In this document: piece by piece, positions 1 to 9,480 of the stretch
How positions within the stretch are numbered: position 1 is the stretch's first letter
How the letters are laid out: the number at the start of each line of letters is the position of its first letter
From: Paenibacillus plantarum
GTDB lineage: Bacteria > Bacillota > Bacilli > Paenibacillales > NBRC-103111
Assembly (NCBI RefSeq): GCF_013141695.1
Contig: NZ_WHNY01000026.1
Coordinates: 372,001-436,000, forward strand
DNA: 64,000 nucleotides
Reading direction: 5' to 3'
The notes under the pieces: generated by a model
Told to the model about the DNA's origin: nothing
The model's database searches: none
The model's input: the letters and a program-made list of their open reading frames with translations, nothing else
Made by a program: the position numbers and the translations under genes

Positions 1-333
1 AAGCGCCCATTGCCTTCCCTCCCAGGTGTAGCTATCAAAGCTTAATCCAACACGATGTAACTTTTGATCGGCTAAATACGAAGGAGATAAAAGATCATCT
101 AACGGCAGCAGCAGGTTCTCGGAAATAGCCGCACCAAGATGAGGATGATCAATCATGATCAAATCATATCGATCAGCGAGAAGCTCCAATGGATAATTTT
201 CAAAGTCCTGTAAAGAACGGGCATCCCATTCAATCTTGACGTCCTGATGCATTCGGTTATAGTCGGAAGCTGCGGCAACCAGTGGATCTACTCCCCGTTC
301 ATGCTGCCAAGTCATCCCTCGAATCGTTATCAT
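1..333 (-). CDS. Solute-binding-protein-like protein, N-terminal part (cut by window edge)
   Basis: The first 111 codons of a minus-strand gene are visible and the rest lies outside the window. It starts ATG at 333 with a GGAGG site seven bases upstream. The protein begins MITIRGMTWQHERG and continues with PLVAAASDYNRMHQDVKIEW, which resembles the first lobe of carbohydrate ABC-transporter binding proteins (type 1, UgpB-like). There is no signal peptide or lipobox: the mature-type sequence begins at once. It follows the MaoC gene by 14 bases and should be the last visible member of that operon. A cytoplasmic binding-protein fold of this sort may be a ligand sensor or enzyme partner and not part of a transporter. 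The family call is tentative. Confidence 0.55.
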   Translation of the reverse strand, partial: MITIRGMTWQHERGVDPLVAAASDYNRMHQDVKIEWDARSLQDFENYPLELLADRYDLIMIDHPHLGAAISENLLLPLDDLLSPSYLADQKLHRVGLSFDSYTWEGRQWAL

Positions 334-347
334 CTAGATCCTCCATT

Positions 348-809
348 CTACCCTTGCAACGATTTCTTCCTTACCAATAGTAAATGTTCACATACCAATA
401 CAGCGGCACCATGCTGATTGATCACTTCCAGTTGTTCTACGACAATTCCGTGATCCTCTCTCTTCGCGTAAGCTCTTTGTTCTTTGATGGAAATACGTAC
501 GTGAATCGTATCCCCGATAAACACCGGTTTGATAAAACGCAGTCGGTCATATCCATATGAGAACGCTTCGGGATTTATTTCTCCGGCACTCATCCCAACA
601 CCGACACTAAAAATCAAAGTGCCATGCGCGATACGCTGCTTGAAATCTTGAGTTTTGCACCATTCTGCGTCCATATGGTGAGGATAGAAATCACCCGTTT
701 GCCCCGCGTGCACCACAATATCAGTTTCAGTTATCGTACGGCCGAAGGTTTCTCGGCTAGCGCCAACTTCATAATCTTCGAAAAAAATGGATCGCATGCT
801 CATCATCAC
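348..809 (-). CDS. MaoC-family hot-dog dehydratase
   Basis: This is a 153-residue single hot-dog domain of the MaoC / R-specific enoyl-CoA hydratase type. Those enzymes add or remove water across a C2-C3 double bond, usually on a CoA thioester. The hydratase signature is visible around residues 37-65: DFYPHHMD followed by RIAHGTLI, which supply the catalytic Asp and His. Length fits the single-domain family. Several start codons are available in [10 protein letters not shown]; the internal Met before [11 protein letters not shown] is also plausible. It lies 21 bases after a pair of CoA-transferases, so it probably acts on the acyl-CoA they make. The substrate is unknown. Confidence 0.85.
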   Translation of the reverse strand: MMMSMRSIFFEDYEVGASRETFGRTITETDIVVHAGQTGDFYPHHMDAEWCKTQDFKQRIAHGTLIFSVGVGMSAGEINPEAFSYGYDRLRFIKPVFIGDTIHVRISIKEQRAYAKREDHGIVVEQLEVINQHGAAVLVCEHLLLVRKKSLQG

Positions 810-830
810 CCCTATGGAAAACTTGATATA

Positions 831-2012
831 TTACAGTTGGTATTCATTACGTACTTTCAACGTATCCTCGCCAATTCGCGGCGAACCTTTAGCTGAAGGA
901 AGTAACTGACCGTCTATTCGCATCGGACAACGAGTCGTGATCATAGCGGAGCCGTTACTGCGCCTTACTTCTTGCATCATGTTCAACGTTTGAAAAGCTT
1001 CCTGCTGCATAAGCTGGTTCCAATTCAATACCTCCGTGCAGGGAAAGCCAGCCGGTTCAAGGCAATCCAACCATTCTCTGGTGCTTTTCCGCAGGAGATG
1101 ATCAGACACTATTCTTTTAATCTCGTCTCTTTCGGTAAGCCAAGAATGGGGATCCACATAACCTAGCAAACCTTCGCATTGCAGCAGCTTTCCTAACTCC
1201 GTTACAGATCCCTGCGCCAATGCAAGAAAGCCGTCCTTCGTCCGGTAAATCCCGTAGGGCGCTCCCATGTACGGATTAGCATTGTGAATCTCACTTCGAA
1301 CCGGCAAATGGCAGCCATTATTCAGGAAAGTAGTTAGTTCCATAAATTGAAAATCCAGTATCGATTCAAACAAACTAACCTGAACATGGCAGCCTTCCCC
1401 CGTAATTCCTCTTCGTAACAGTCCAGCTAAAATACCTTGAACAAGATGGGCGCCTGCCGACATATCGGCAAGGGCCAAGCCAAATGGCGTCGGCGGTTGC
1501 CCCTGATTACCATTTAACCAAGTCATACCTGAGAGTGATTGGACAAGCAAATCCTGGCCCGGCATTCCAACCCATGGACCTTCATTGCTGTAACCTGTGA
1601 TTTCACCGTAAATCAACTTTGGATTTATCGCTTTCACCGCTTCGTAGTCCAAACCAAGTTTTTGCATCACGCCCGGCCGAAAATTTTGAATGAGTACATC
1701 CGCTTGCTCTATCAGCTTTTTGACCAGTCGAACATCTTCCGAATCCTTTAAATCAGCAGCAATGCTTTCTTTGTTACGGTTAATAGAATGAAAGAGCGTG
1801 CTATCACCATCAAGCTCCAGATTTGATATATATAGCGTCCTGCATATGTCCCCGACCACCGGTCGTTCAATTTTGATCACACGAGCCCCCATGTCAGCTA
1901 GACGAAGCGCCGCCGAGGGGCCGGAAAGAAATTGACTGAAATCGAGAACCAGTATGCCTTCAAGAGGTTTCGTAAGAGTAACTCCGCTCATGTTGTCACC
2001 GCTCTCATCCAT
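831..2012 (-). CDS. Class III CoA-transferase (CaiB/BaiF family), copy 2
   Basis: This 393-residue protein belongs to the type III CoA-transferases, which move CoA from an acyl-CoA donor to a carboxylic acid. The N-terminal signature is clear ([19 protein letters not shown], then [14 protein letters not shown]), as is the segment with the catalytic aspartate ([18 protein letters not shown]). It is closely similar to the preceding gene throughout, so the two are tandem paralogues. They overlap by eight bases and may form a heteromer. The start at 2012 lies inside the upstream gene; ATG at 1991 (MSGVTLTK) has a slightly better ribosome binding site. The acid activated is unknown; context suggests a product of branched-sugar breakdown. 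Confidence 0.88.
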   Translation of the reverse strand: MDESGDNMSGVTLTKPLEGILVLDFSQFLSGPSAALRLADMGARVIKIERPVVGDICRTLYISNLELDGDSTLFHSINRNKESIAADLKDSEDVRLVKKLIEQADVLIQNFRPGVMQKLGLDYEAVKAINPKLIYGEITGYSNEGPWVGMPGQDLLVQSLSGMTWLNGNQGQPPTPFGLALADMSAGAHLVQGILAGLLRRGITGEGCHVQVSLFESILDFQFMELTTFLNNGCHLPVRSEIHNANPYMGAPYGIYRTKDGFLALAQGSVTELGKLLQCEGLLGYVDPHSWLTERDEIKRIVSDHLLRKSTREWLDCLEPAGFPCTEVLNWNQLMQQEAFQTLNMMQEVRRSNGSAMITTRCPMRIDGQLLPSAKGSPRIGEDTLKVRNEYQL

Positions 2013-3156
2013 CTATCAAATTGAAGTCCATCTCAATCTTTCCATTGTTTTCACCGATGGCAGGCGCCCATTGCGCGGATTTGATGCGTTCACCATTAAT
2101 CCGAATTGGACAACGTGTCGTCCTAAGCGGTTGCTGACCGGGACGGCCTACCTCCTGAATCATATCCAGTACTTTGAACCCTTCATGATTCATTAATTTA
2201 TCCCAAGTAAACACGTCAGAGCTCCAGTAATCCGCAGGTTCTAATACACTAAGCCACTCCTCCGTCGTTCGCTGCTTCAAATGCTCGACAAGAAGTCCCT
2301 TAATCTCATCCCTGCGCGTAAACCATTCCTTCGGATCGGTAAACGCCGCCACCTCTGGACATTCGAGCAATTGTCCCAGACGGACGATGGAACCCATCGC
2401 TAGTGCGATATAACCGTCTTGCGTTTCATAGATGCCGTATGGCGCACCCAAATAAGCATGGGCATTGTTAATATGGCTGCGCTCAGGCAATTGACCACCA
2501 TCATTCAAATATGTAGTCAATACCTCAAACTGAAAGTCAAGCATCGATTCTAGCAAACTTACCTCGACAAGCCCGCCTTCATCTGTCCGTCCGCGTCGAA
2601 CCAGGCAGGCCAAAATGCCCTGCGCTAACTGCGCGCCCGTGATCATGTCAGCTATCGCAAGCGCGAACGGCATCGGAGGCTGGTCACCATTCCCATTCAA
2701 ATAAGCGAGGCCCGTCAAGGATTGAACGAGAAGATCTTGTCCTGGCTTGTTTTTCCAAGGCCCCTCTTTTCCGTATCCGGTAACCGTTCCATAGACAATA
2801 CGAGGATTTATTTTCTTCACATCCTCATAGCCAAGCCCAATTTTCTCCAAGGTCCCAGGACGAAAGTTTTCAACCAACACATCCGCTTGACCGATCAGCT
2901 TGATGAGCTTGGCCAGATCCTGCGGATTTTTCAAGTCGGCGGCGTAGCTTTCTTTGTTACGATTAATCGTTTGAAACAGAACACCGCCTTCGTCCGTTTC
3001 AAGATTGTTCAACAACAGTTGGCGGCAGCCGTCCCCAGACCCTGGCCGTTCAATTTTAATGACCCTTGCGCCCAGATCGGCCAGACGAAGTGTCGCTGAG
3101 GGTCCGGACAAATACTGGCAAAACTCTAGCACCACTAATCCTTCCAATGGTCTCAT
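2005..3156 (-). CDS. Class III CoA-transferase (CaiB/BaiF family), copy 1
   Basis: This 383-residue type III CoA-transferase is paralogous to the next gene. The family signature near the N terminus ([19 protein letters not shown]) is followed by [18 protein letters not shown]. The active-site region reads [17 protein letters not shown] and supplies the aspartate that forms the glutamyl- or aspartyl-CoA intermediate in this family. I place the start at ATG 3156 because GAGGTG lies six bases upstream; a GTG directly before it is too close. The gene follows a Gfo/Idh oxidoreductase by 17 bases. The pair may activate and recycle CoA on an acid made by the upstream RuBisCO-like and kinase steps. 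That is inference. Confidence 0.88.
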   Translation of the reverse strand: MRPLEGLVVLEFCQYLSGPSATLRLADLGARVIKIERPGSGDGCRQLLLNNLETDEGGVLFQTINRNKESYAADLKNPQDLAKLIKLIGQADVLVENFRPGTLEKIGLGYEDVKKINPRIVYGTVTGYGKEGPWKNKPGQDLLVQSLTGLAYLNGNGDQPPMPFALAIADMITGAQLAQGILACLVRRGRTDEGGLVEVSLLESMLDFQFEVLTTYLNDGGQLPERSHINNAHAYLGAPYGIYETQDGYIALAMGSIVRLGQLLECPEVAAFTDPKEWFTRRDEIKGLLVEHLKQRTTEEWLSVLEPADYWSSDVFTWDKLMNHEGFKVLDMIQEVGRPGQQPLRTTRCPIRINGERIKSAQWAPAIGENNGKIEMDFNLIDG

Positions 3157-3173
3157 CACTTACACCTCAACAT

Positions 3174-4274
3174 TTATTGAATTTCATCCAATCGGACGGG
3201 CCGATTTTCAGCCATGGACCGATAGGCCGCAAATAACATCTGTATCGTTAACAAATTATCTCGAACACTATTCTCAGGTTCGCGATCTTCCTCAATCGCT
3301 CTCATCAATTCTCCCATTGTCCCCATGAATGCATGCGGGAACCATTTGCCCTCAAGCGTTGGGCTGAACCAATAATTGGGGTCAATTTCTTTCGAAATAA
3401 AGCTGATTGTATCCTCTCTGCCAACAGGATAGTTATACAACGCGCCGTTCGTCCCATTAATGATTCCTTTTGTCCCTTCAAATCGGAAAGTCGCGAACCA
3501 ATCCTCCACATTTGCCCAGTTATTATGGTTGTCATGAACGAGTCCTCTTGTCTCACCAGGAAATTTCATATGCAGCATCGTTCTGGTCTCGCCTTTCACC
3601 CTTTGTCCCGGATACTTGGCCCCATCCGCATAAATATATTCGGGTGTACCCAACAAGAATCGAATGGAATCCATGTAATGAATACTGTGGTACATGACCT
3701 CGAGCGTATCGACTTCCCGTAAAAATGACCAGTTGGCAAAATTCGTGTTCACATTCACCTGAATGGTAGCCTGGGTCACTTCTCCGAGCCAGCCCCGTTG
3801 AATGATCGAGTGACTCGCTCTTATGCCGGGAGCCCACCGCATTTGCTGGTTGATCGCTCCCTTGACGCCTGCGCGATCACACATGTCGACGATGCTTTTA
3901 GCGGAGCTAAAGCTGTCTGCAAGCGGCTTTTGGCATAGGACGTGTTTTCCGGCCGCAGCGGCCATTCGCACGATATCCGGCTGTAAATCCGCGGTTAGCG
4001 CAATATCAACAATCTCGACTTCCGGATCGAAAATCAGTTCTTCCACGGTATCGTATACCTTGGGAATGTCATACCTGTTTGCGACGATTTCCGCTTTATT
4101 TCTTGTTCGATTGGTAATCCCGACAACATTAAACCCTGCCATACGATAGGCCGGAAGATGCGCTTCGCTTACGATTTCACCAGCGCCCACAATCCCGATA
4201 CCGAAAGATTTGTTCTTGGGCAGCTTCGGTTTATAGTCTAGATCCAACCATGAAGTGTGATCTTTAACGTCCAT
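3174..4274 (-). CDS. Gfo/Idh/MocA-family sugar oxidoreductase
   Basis: This is a 366-residue NAD(P)-dependent oxidoreductase. The Rossmann motif GIGIVGAGEIVSEAHLPAYR is near residue 26, followed by the family's second motif with CQKPLADSF, equivalent to the usual EKP lysine. The C-terminal half is the alpha/beta sugar-binding domain. A good AGGTGG site precedes ATG 4274. The D-apiose dehydrogenase of the oxidative apiose pathway (ApsD) belongs to this family, and this gene is two genes downstream of the RuBisCO-like protein and adjacent to its kinase. That makes it a candidate for the first oxidation of apiose or another branched sugar. The family is very broad, so the substrate is not proven. 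Confidence 0.85.
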   Translation of the reverse strand: MDVKDHTSWLDLDYKPKLPKNKSFGIGIVGAGEIVSEAHLPAYRMAGFNVVGITNRTRNKAEIVANRYDIPKVYDTVEELIFDPEVEIVDIALTADLQPDIVRMAAAAGKHVLCQKPLADSFSSAKSIVDMCDRAGVKGAINQQMRWAPGIRASHSIIQRGWLGEVTQATIQVNVNTNFANWSFLREVDTLEVMYHSIHYMDSIRFLLGTPEYIYADGAKYPGQRVKGETRTMLHMKFPGETRGLVHDNHNNWANVEDWFATFRFEGTKGIINGTNGALYNYPVGREDTISFISKEIDPNYWFSPTLEGKWFPHAFMGTMGELMRAIEEDREPENSVRDNLLTIQMLFAAYRSMAENRPVRLDEIQ

Positions 4275-4328
4275 GTTAGCCCACCTTTACATTTGTCCGT
4301 AGTTGTACGACTAGACCATACTAATGCC

Positions 4329-5753
4329 TTATCTGTAACCGGCAACCTTTTCAAAAAAATTCGCAGTGCCCACCTGTCCGCCCTTGAGCACTAGTTCAAG
4401 ACCCTCAAACTGAGGGTCTTTCGCATAAGCACGGCAGAGCGGCCCTCCCGGATCCAGTGCAGCTATACATTCAATCGCATACACCCCTAGCTCCCTCGTC
4501 ACATACCCTGAGGTGTCTCCTCCTGCAATTAAAATACGAGTAATGCCAAGCTGTCTTACTAGCTCTTTAGCTACAGAGCCTAGAGCCATGCCTAACAATC
4601 GGCTGCTCTCTTCCGCCCTAATTCCCTTATCGGCCAAAACCTCGCGTAGGGCTGCGATGCTCTCATCATTTGGACCAGTTGCCGAATACATCATGACATT
4701 CTTCCCCTGGGACAGCCATTGCCCAGCTTCCAGCTGCAGCTTTACGCGGGCAGCCTCTTGCGTTTCTTCCATGAGCAGCTCAATTGTTGGTACACGAATC
4801 CCTACAAATCCTGCTTCCAAGGCAAATTGAATCTGCTCTTCTGTGACTGGCGAACAGCTGCCTGAAATTACGAGCAGGGGAGATGGAGACACTTGACTAC
4901 TCTCTCTTTTTGGCGTTTCAGTACCCGCCCCAGCTGATGTCCCTAATGCTTTGCGCCAAATTGCTCCTAGCGCATACTCAACCCCGGAGGAGCCGATGAC
5001 AAATATTCCTTCTTGCTCCGCTGCCTCATCCGAAATAAGTCTGCCCGCTGCTTCCAATCGCCGCTCATCCAAGACATCAAATAGAAGTAGATCAGGCTTT
5101 TCTTGCTGGATGACCTTCTCAAGGCGCTCTCGTACCTGGGCATCAGTGCCGTCTAGCGCCAAAATATCCAATAGAGCTGTTCTCAGAGCAGTCTGTTTCG
5201 CCAAATGCTTTCGCAAGTCTGATTCCGCCATTGGCGTAACAGGATGCATGGACATCGTCGGATGGTGGTCTAGCCGATGTACCTTTCCCCCACCCATTGC
5301 AAAATGGTTGCCAAACAAAGTATAACGGCCCAAATACGGCACACCGACAAGCATGGGAATGAATCGGCCGCCGAACACATCCCGCCCAATTTCCGCTGCT
5401 TTGCCGATATTACCAGTGCCAGGCGAAGAGTCAAAGGTTGAACAAACTTTATAATGCACGACGGCAGCTCCAGCTGCTTTTAATGTTGTAAATATCGGTC
5501 GCAGTTCCGTCTCCATTTCCTCCGGCGTTAAGGAACGTCCCACCCCAGCCACGCCGAAGCACGCAACATCTGGAAATCGCTCAAGCACTTCAGGTGCGGG
5601 CGGCGCTAAGAACAAGACAGTTCTTAATCCGGAATGAAACAATGATTCGAGTACATCCGTGGAACCAGTAAAATCATCACCATAATAACAGAGCAGCCTT
5701 TTCGTCACTGAACTTACGGCATTGTAACCTATTACTACCGGGGATTCGTCCAC
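4329..5753 (-). CDS. Four-carbon acid sugar kinase family protein (DUF1537; candidate 3-oxo-isoapionate kinase)
   Basis: This 474-residue kinase has the two DUF1537 domains. The N-terminal substrate domain carries LLCYYGDDFTGSTDVLES near residues 20-37. The C-terminal nucleotide domain carries ILIAGGDTSGYVTRELG and the family ending KGGQVG. These enzymes phosphorylate hydroxy acids such as threonate, erythronate and, for OiaK, 3-oxo-isoapionate. It starts at GTG 5753, sharing one base with the stop codon of the RuBisCO-like gene, so the two are translationally coupled. In the apiose pathways of Carter and colleagues a DUF1537 kinase makes the substrate of a RuBisCO-like protein, exactly this pairing. 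The family is sure; the substrate is inferred from context. Confidence 0.88.
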   Translation of the reverse strand: MDESPVVIGYNAVSSVTKRLLCYYGDDFTGSTDVLESLFHSGLRTVLFLAPPAPEVLERFPDVACFGVAGVGRSLTPEEMETELRPIFTTLKAAGAAVVHYKVCSTFDSSPGTGNIGKAAEIGRDVFGGRFIPMLVGVPYLGRYTLFGNHFAMGGGKVHRLDHHPTMSMHPVTPMAESDLRKHLAKQTALRTALLDILALDGTDAQVRERLEKVIQQEKPDLLLFDVLDERRLEAAGRLISDEAAEQEGIFVIGSSGVEYALGAIWRKALGTSAGAGTETPKRESSQVSPSPLLVISGSCSPVTEEQIQFALEAGFVGIRVPTIELLMEETQEAARVKLQLEAGQWLSQGKNVMMYSATGPNDESIAALREVLADKGIRAEESSRLLGMALGSVAKELVRQLGITRILIAGGDTSGYVTRELGVYAIECIAALDPGGPLCRAYAKDPQFEGLELVLKGGQVGTANFFEKVAGYR

Positions 5754-7018
5754 TAACCCTCACCCTTCCCGTATTTCTCAATCGCCCTTTGCAAAATAGG
5801 ATGCTGAGCCGCATAGGTGTCAAGAGGGATGCCCTGAACCGCTGCTTCCCAACCTAGCTTCATACTCTCAAAACCTGCTGCAGGACCATCTGGATGCGCC
5901 AACATGCCTCCGCCGGCCAAGTGCATGACATCCACAGTTTCCGTTGCTGCATAGGTAGCCGGAGCGGTCCCTGCCCACTGGGCTGAGGATACGACTGGCA
6001 GCGAGCTGTAGCCGCCAAAGAGAGGGGAAGTACAAGCTTTTATAGAGCGAACGACCGATTCATTACTCTCGTAAAACTTACTATTTAGACCATTCACGTG
6101 CAACTGATCTGCGCCGGCTAATCGGCATAGCTTTTGATAGGCCGTAAACTCTATCCCCAGCAACGGTGAACGAGTCAGCATTCCCCATTGATTGCGATGT
6201 CCATGGATCGGAACTTCGCTGAACTGGTTCAAAAACGCAAGCCCCGACAACCCGATGCTAAGGATGCTAACCATCACGCAGGTACCGCCTGCTTTAACGA
6301 CCAAATCATGATTTCTTTGAAGCTCATCATAATCACCTGTAATGTTAAATGCATACATGAGCTTTTTGCCTGTGGCATCTGCAGCCCTTTCGACAGCTTC
6401 CATGACTGCTTTCACTTTATCAGCCAAAGGTGCGCAAGGTGGATTCGCATTCAACTCATCATCCTTAATGAAATCCATGCCAGCTCTCGCCAGCTTCCCT
6501 ACTAATGTTGATAATTCGTCTGTCGTTAATCCGATGCTCGGCTTCACAATCGTCCCCAGAATCGGTCGATCATAGACGCCTGTCAGCTTCCTTGTTCCGC
6601 AGGTACCGAACTTCGGACCCGGATATCGCGCCGTAAAGGCGTCCGGCAGTTCCAAATCCAGTAATCGAAGTCCTGACAGCTCCTGAAGCTCAAATAAATT
6701 GCCAGCAACAGCAGACATTAAATTAGGAATGGAAGGCCCGAAATTATGGAGAGGAAAAGATACCGTCACACGTCCACGCCGATATCGACCGTCATGATTG
6801 GGTGGCGTCTTAGCCCCTGGAAGTGAAGGGGCGTTCACTTCCTCGAGCGGTTCAATATTCTCTATTTTTGCGCCATATAAGTCCTTAAGTGTCAACGTCT
6901 CTCCCGGGACAGAGGTGAACGTCCCGGTTGACTGTTCGCCAGCAATACAAGTAGCTGCCCGTTCCAAGGTGTACGCTGTTTCCACTAAATAAACAGCTGT
7001 TACGCGATCTTGACTCAT
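5753..7018 (-). CDS. RuBisCO-like protein (form IV; candidate 3-oxo-isoapionate-4-phosphate decarboxylase or hydrolase)
   Basis: This 421-residue RuBisCO large-chain homologue keeps the catalytic skeleton. ILGTIVKPSIGLT carries K159 (equivalent of Lys175). GMDFIKDDE carries K185, D187 and E188 (the carbamylated Lys201 and its two metal ligands). IHGHR is near residue 272, and HVNGLNSKF gives K314 where loop-6 Lys334 lies. A metal-dependent enolisation or decarboxylation is therefore possible. Length is that of form IV proteins; no small subunit is present. It overlaps the racemase-like gene by four bases (ATGA) and the DUF1537 kinase by one. That pairing points to OiaX (decarboxylase) or OiaT (transcarboxylase/hydrolase) activity. 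Sequence alone does not separate these from other form IV reactions. Confidence 0.9.
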   Translation of the reverse strand: MSQDRVTAVYLVETAYTLERAATCIAGEQSTGTFTSVPGETLTLKDLYGAKIENIEPLEEVNAPSLPGAKTPPNHDGRYRRGRVTVSFPLHNFGPSIPNLMSAVAGNLFELQELSGLRLLDLELPDAFTARYPGPKFGTCGTRKLTGVYDRPILGTIVKPSIGLTTDELSTLVGKLARAGMDFIKDDELNANPPCAPLADKVKAVMEAVERAADATGKKLMYAFNITGDYDELQRNHDLVVKAGGTCVMVSILSIGLSGLAFLNQFSEVPIHGHRNQWGMLTRSPLLGIEFTAYQKLCRLAGADQLHVNGLNSKFYESNESVVRSIKACTSPLFGGYSSLPVVSSAQWAGTAPATYAATETVDVMHLAGGGMLAHPDGPAAGFESMKLGWEAAVQGIPLDTYAAQHPILQRAIEKYGKGEG

Positions 7019-7692
7019 ACTTTTTTCGCCTCCAAGGCAGCAGCTAGCAGCGCCTTCACCTGCTCGACGCCCGATCTAGGCGAGGAAAGAACTGGCGTGC
7101 TGGTCGCCTCGGCCAGCGCTTGCTCCATACGCGCCATCGAGCCTTGCGCCAATACCAATACATCGGCCGTTTCCGCAACCCGCTTCGCCGTTTCCAGCAA
7201 TAGACGGTCATGCTCTTCCGGGTTACCGCTGATCAGAGCATCAAAGGCCCCCTCTGCGAGTCCGCTCACAAGCTGCACCTGAGCTCCTGCTTCATCCGCT
7301 TTACTCTGAATGAGTCGTAATGTCGGTTCCAAGGTTGACGGCAGCGTTGCCAACACGCCAATCCGCGCATAGCTGGCTACCGCTCTGGCGGCCATCGAAT
7401 CATCAATTCGAACAATCGGTATCCCGATGACTGTACGCGCATCCTCTGCTACGTCCCCAACAGAGGAACACGTATTGAGAATGACGTCAGCTCCAAGTTC
7501 CTCTGCATGCCGATAATACTGAACCAGATGGCGAGACACGAGATCCGGGATGTGCCCTGCACGATTCACATCACCGATTAAGCTATCATCAATAATACTA
7601 ATAAGGCGAATATCCGGCAGCAGCTCTTGAAACACCTTTTTCAAAGGGTCTGCTAAGCCCTGGCCTGTGTAGATTGCAACTACCGTTTGCAT
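7015..7692 (-). CDS. Asp/Glu racemase-superfamily protein
   Basis: This is a 225-residue member of the aspartate/glutamate racemase fold. The first catalytic cysteine lies in DVILNTCSSVGDVAEDA (near residue 75). The second site, normally a cysteine, reads VLVLAQGSMARMEQAL, so that cysteine is replaced by glutamine or serine. Single-cysteine members include arylmalonate decarboxylase, which suggests a decarboxylase- or isomerase-like role instead of two-base racemisation. The start ATG 7692 has AAGGAGGAG upstream, and the stop overlaps the RuBisCO-like gene by four bases. It is not one of the described apiose pathway enzymes as far as I know, so it may be an extra step. Confidence 0.8.
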   Translation of the reverse strand: MQTVVAIYTGQGLADPLKKVFQELLPDIRLISIIDDSLIGDVNRAGHIPDLVSRHLVQYYRHAEELGADVILNTCSSVGDVAEDARTVIGIPIVRIDDSMAARAVASYARIGVLATLPSTLEPTLRLIQSKADEAGAQVQLVSGLAEGAFDALISGNPEEHDRLLLETAKRVAETADVLVLAQGSMARMEQALAEATSTPVLSSPRSGVEQVKALLAAALEAKKV

Positions 7693-7752
7693 CGTACTCC
7701 TCCTTGTGTAATCCGCTCAGCAAGCAGAGCAGACTGCGAATGATTCCATGCC

Positions 7753-9480
7753 TTACCAGACAAATTCCTTATCCAATCGGCGATAATCCCCAGTACGCAT
7801 TGGCGCCTCTTCAAACACTTGACGTCCGCTGTACAACGGCTTTTTCTTGCCTTTTGGCGTGATATTCACGACTTCGTCCCCGCGCCATTCCGTTTCAAAT
7901 GTTTGGCCTACTGCATTCTCTATCGTTGTGCGCAAGCTCAGCGGGAAGGTTACCGTGATTTTCTCCCCTGCGACTGCGGAACCAAGTAAGAGGAAGTGCT
8001 TGTTCACCCAGCTGCTCGCTTCGCTTCCCTTCCCCTCGATCACTTCACCATTACGTTCCCGCACATACTTGATTTTCGTAAAGCCAGCCCACTCTGGAAT
8101 TCGAATCTGCAGCCTTGAAATATCCGTGTGAATATCGAGGACGACTTTCCCTTCGTGAGGCAGGTAGGAGCTGACATCCAGCCATTTCGAACCGCGGTTC
8201 AAAAGGAAATTGACGCTGATCGTACCTTTTTTCTCCGTAATCGTGTGACTCCAACCCATGAATAGACCGCGTGTTCCAGAGCCTAGACAACAGATCTGTA
8301 AATCGCTCATATGACCGCGCCCTTCGTTCACATCGCAAACAAAATCATTAGGCGCCGAGTACCCGGCAAATGATCCCCGCGTGCGCTCCGCAACTTTATA
8401 AAAGCTTTTGTTCGCATGAATGTCACAGGACTTATCGTCTGTTTCCTCCACCCAATCCAGATCTAGCAGTTGGGATTCTGCCAAATGGTTGCGTAAGAAC
8501 CGCTCCACAGTTCCCCAATATTCCACATAACCGCTTTGCGCTAAAGTAATACCTGTAGCAATCAAATCAACCAACGAGCATGTTTCATGTTCGTAGGCTT
8601 GTTCATGCAAGTCTCCTGGTGTCCATCCAAAAGTCGTACATTTGGTCAGCGCCCAATCGTAGCTTTTCTTGACCCAAGCCAGCATCGCTGCGTCACCTGT
8701 CCATACACCAAATCTCGCGATTGCATCCAGCGTACCAATGCGTGTATGGAAATGCCCGCTCCGATACGCGAGAGAATCGTTGAAGCTGCCGTCTTGATTA
8801 AACACGCCGCTTCGTTCGATGATCAGCGCTGTGAAAAATTGGCACAGTTCAAAAGCATCCTGGTTGCCCGTTAACTCATGATATTTCAATAAAGGCATCA
8901 CCAATCGACCGCAAAATGCCGCCGGATCGGGCGCTAAACGCAGCTGAATCGCGTTACGCGAAGGCCAACCCGTTTCTTTATATTCGGAAGCCGGATAATA
9001 CCAAACATCGCGCTCTTTAATCGCGATACGTTTTAAAGCCGCCACATGGCGATCAGCCACTTCTTTCACCTTCAGGTCGCCTGATTCCATAAACCATGAC
9101 GTCAAGGATAAAATGACAGCCCGCTGATCAATCAAATTAGCATTAGGCTCCCAATCATGCGTTGGGTTAATCTGTCTATAGCTCATGCCGTCTTCCTTAA
9201 AAAAAGACAGCAGATTCGCGCGATAGCGCTCCTCAACCTCCTTGCCGAACTCTTCTCCTGACATATGACGAGCCAGGATGAGACCATCGATCATTCGTCC
9301 ATGCGATGAACCGTAATCCCAATCGCCATGTGTCATGAAGGCAGGTTTATGCATCAAATCAGCAGCAAAAAAAGGAATATAATTATGATCGTGATCCGCC
9401 ATGCCAATCATGGCATTAATGGCGTGGGCGGCACGTTCCTCCAGCATAAGTGTATCGGGAATTAAACGACGTTCAGACAT
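7753..9480 (-). CDS. Six-hairpin glycosidase-like protein (GH127-related)
   Basis: This 575-residue protein shows the pattern of GH127-type enzymes: an alpha/alpha-barrel N-terminal part (about residues 15-380) and a beta-rich C-terminal part with LQIRIPEWAGFTKIKY. A double-cysteine segment LQICCLGSGTRGLFM near residue 400 resembles the zinc/nucleophile cysteine region of GH127 beta-L-arabinofuranosidases. No signal peptide is present. Start ATG 9480 overlaps the rhamnosidase stop by eight bases and has GAGGAGCG upstream. GH127 members act on L-arabinofuranose or acidic sugars, and one acts on rhamnogalacturonan II. Similarity is distant, so substrate and exact family are uncertain. Confidence 0.6.
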   Translation of the reverse strand: MSERRLIPDTLMLEERAAHAINAMIGMADHDHNYIPFFAADLMHKPAFMTHGDWDYGSSHGRMIDGLILARHMSGEEFGKEVEERYRANLLSFFKEDGMSYRQINPTHDWEPNANLIDQRAVILSLTSWFMESGDLKVKEVADRHVAALKRIAIKERDVWYYPASEYKETGWPSRNAIQLRLAPDPAAFCGRLVMPLLKYHELTGNQDAFELCQFFTALIIERSGVFNQDGSFNDSLAYRSGHFHTRIGTLDAIARFGVWTGDAAMLAWVKKSYDWALTKCTTFGWTPGDLHEQAYEHETCSLVDLIATGITLAQSGYVEYWGTVERFLRNHLAESQLLDLDWVEETDDKSCDIHANKSFYKVAERTRGSFAGYSAPNDFVCDVNEGRGHMSDLQICCLGSGTRGLFMGWSHTITEKKGTISVNFLLNRGSKWLDVSSYLPHEGKVVLDIHTDISRLQIRIPEWAGFTKIKYVRERNGEVIEGKGSEASSWVNKHFLLLGSAVAGEKITVTFPLSLRTTIENAVGQTFETEWRGDEVVNITPKGKKKPLYSGRQVFEEAPMRTGDYRRLDKEFVW

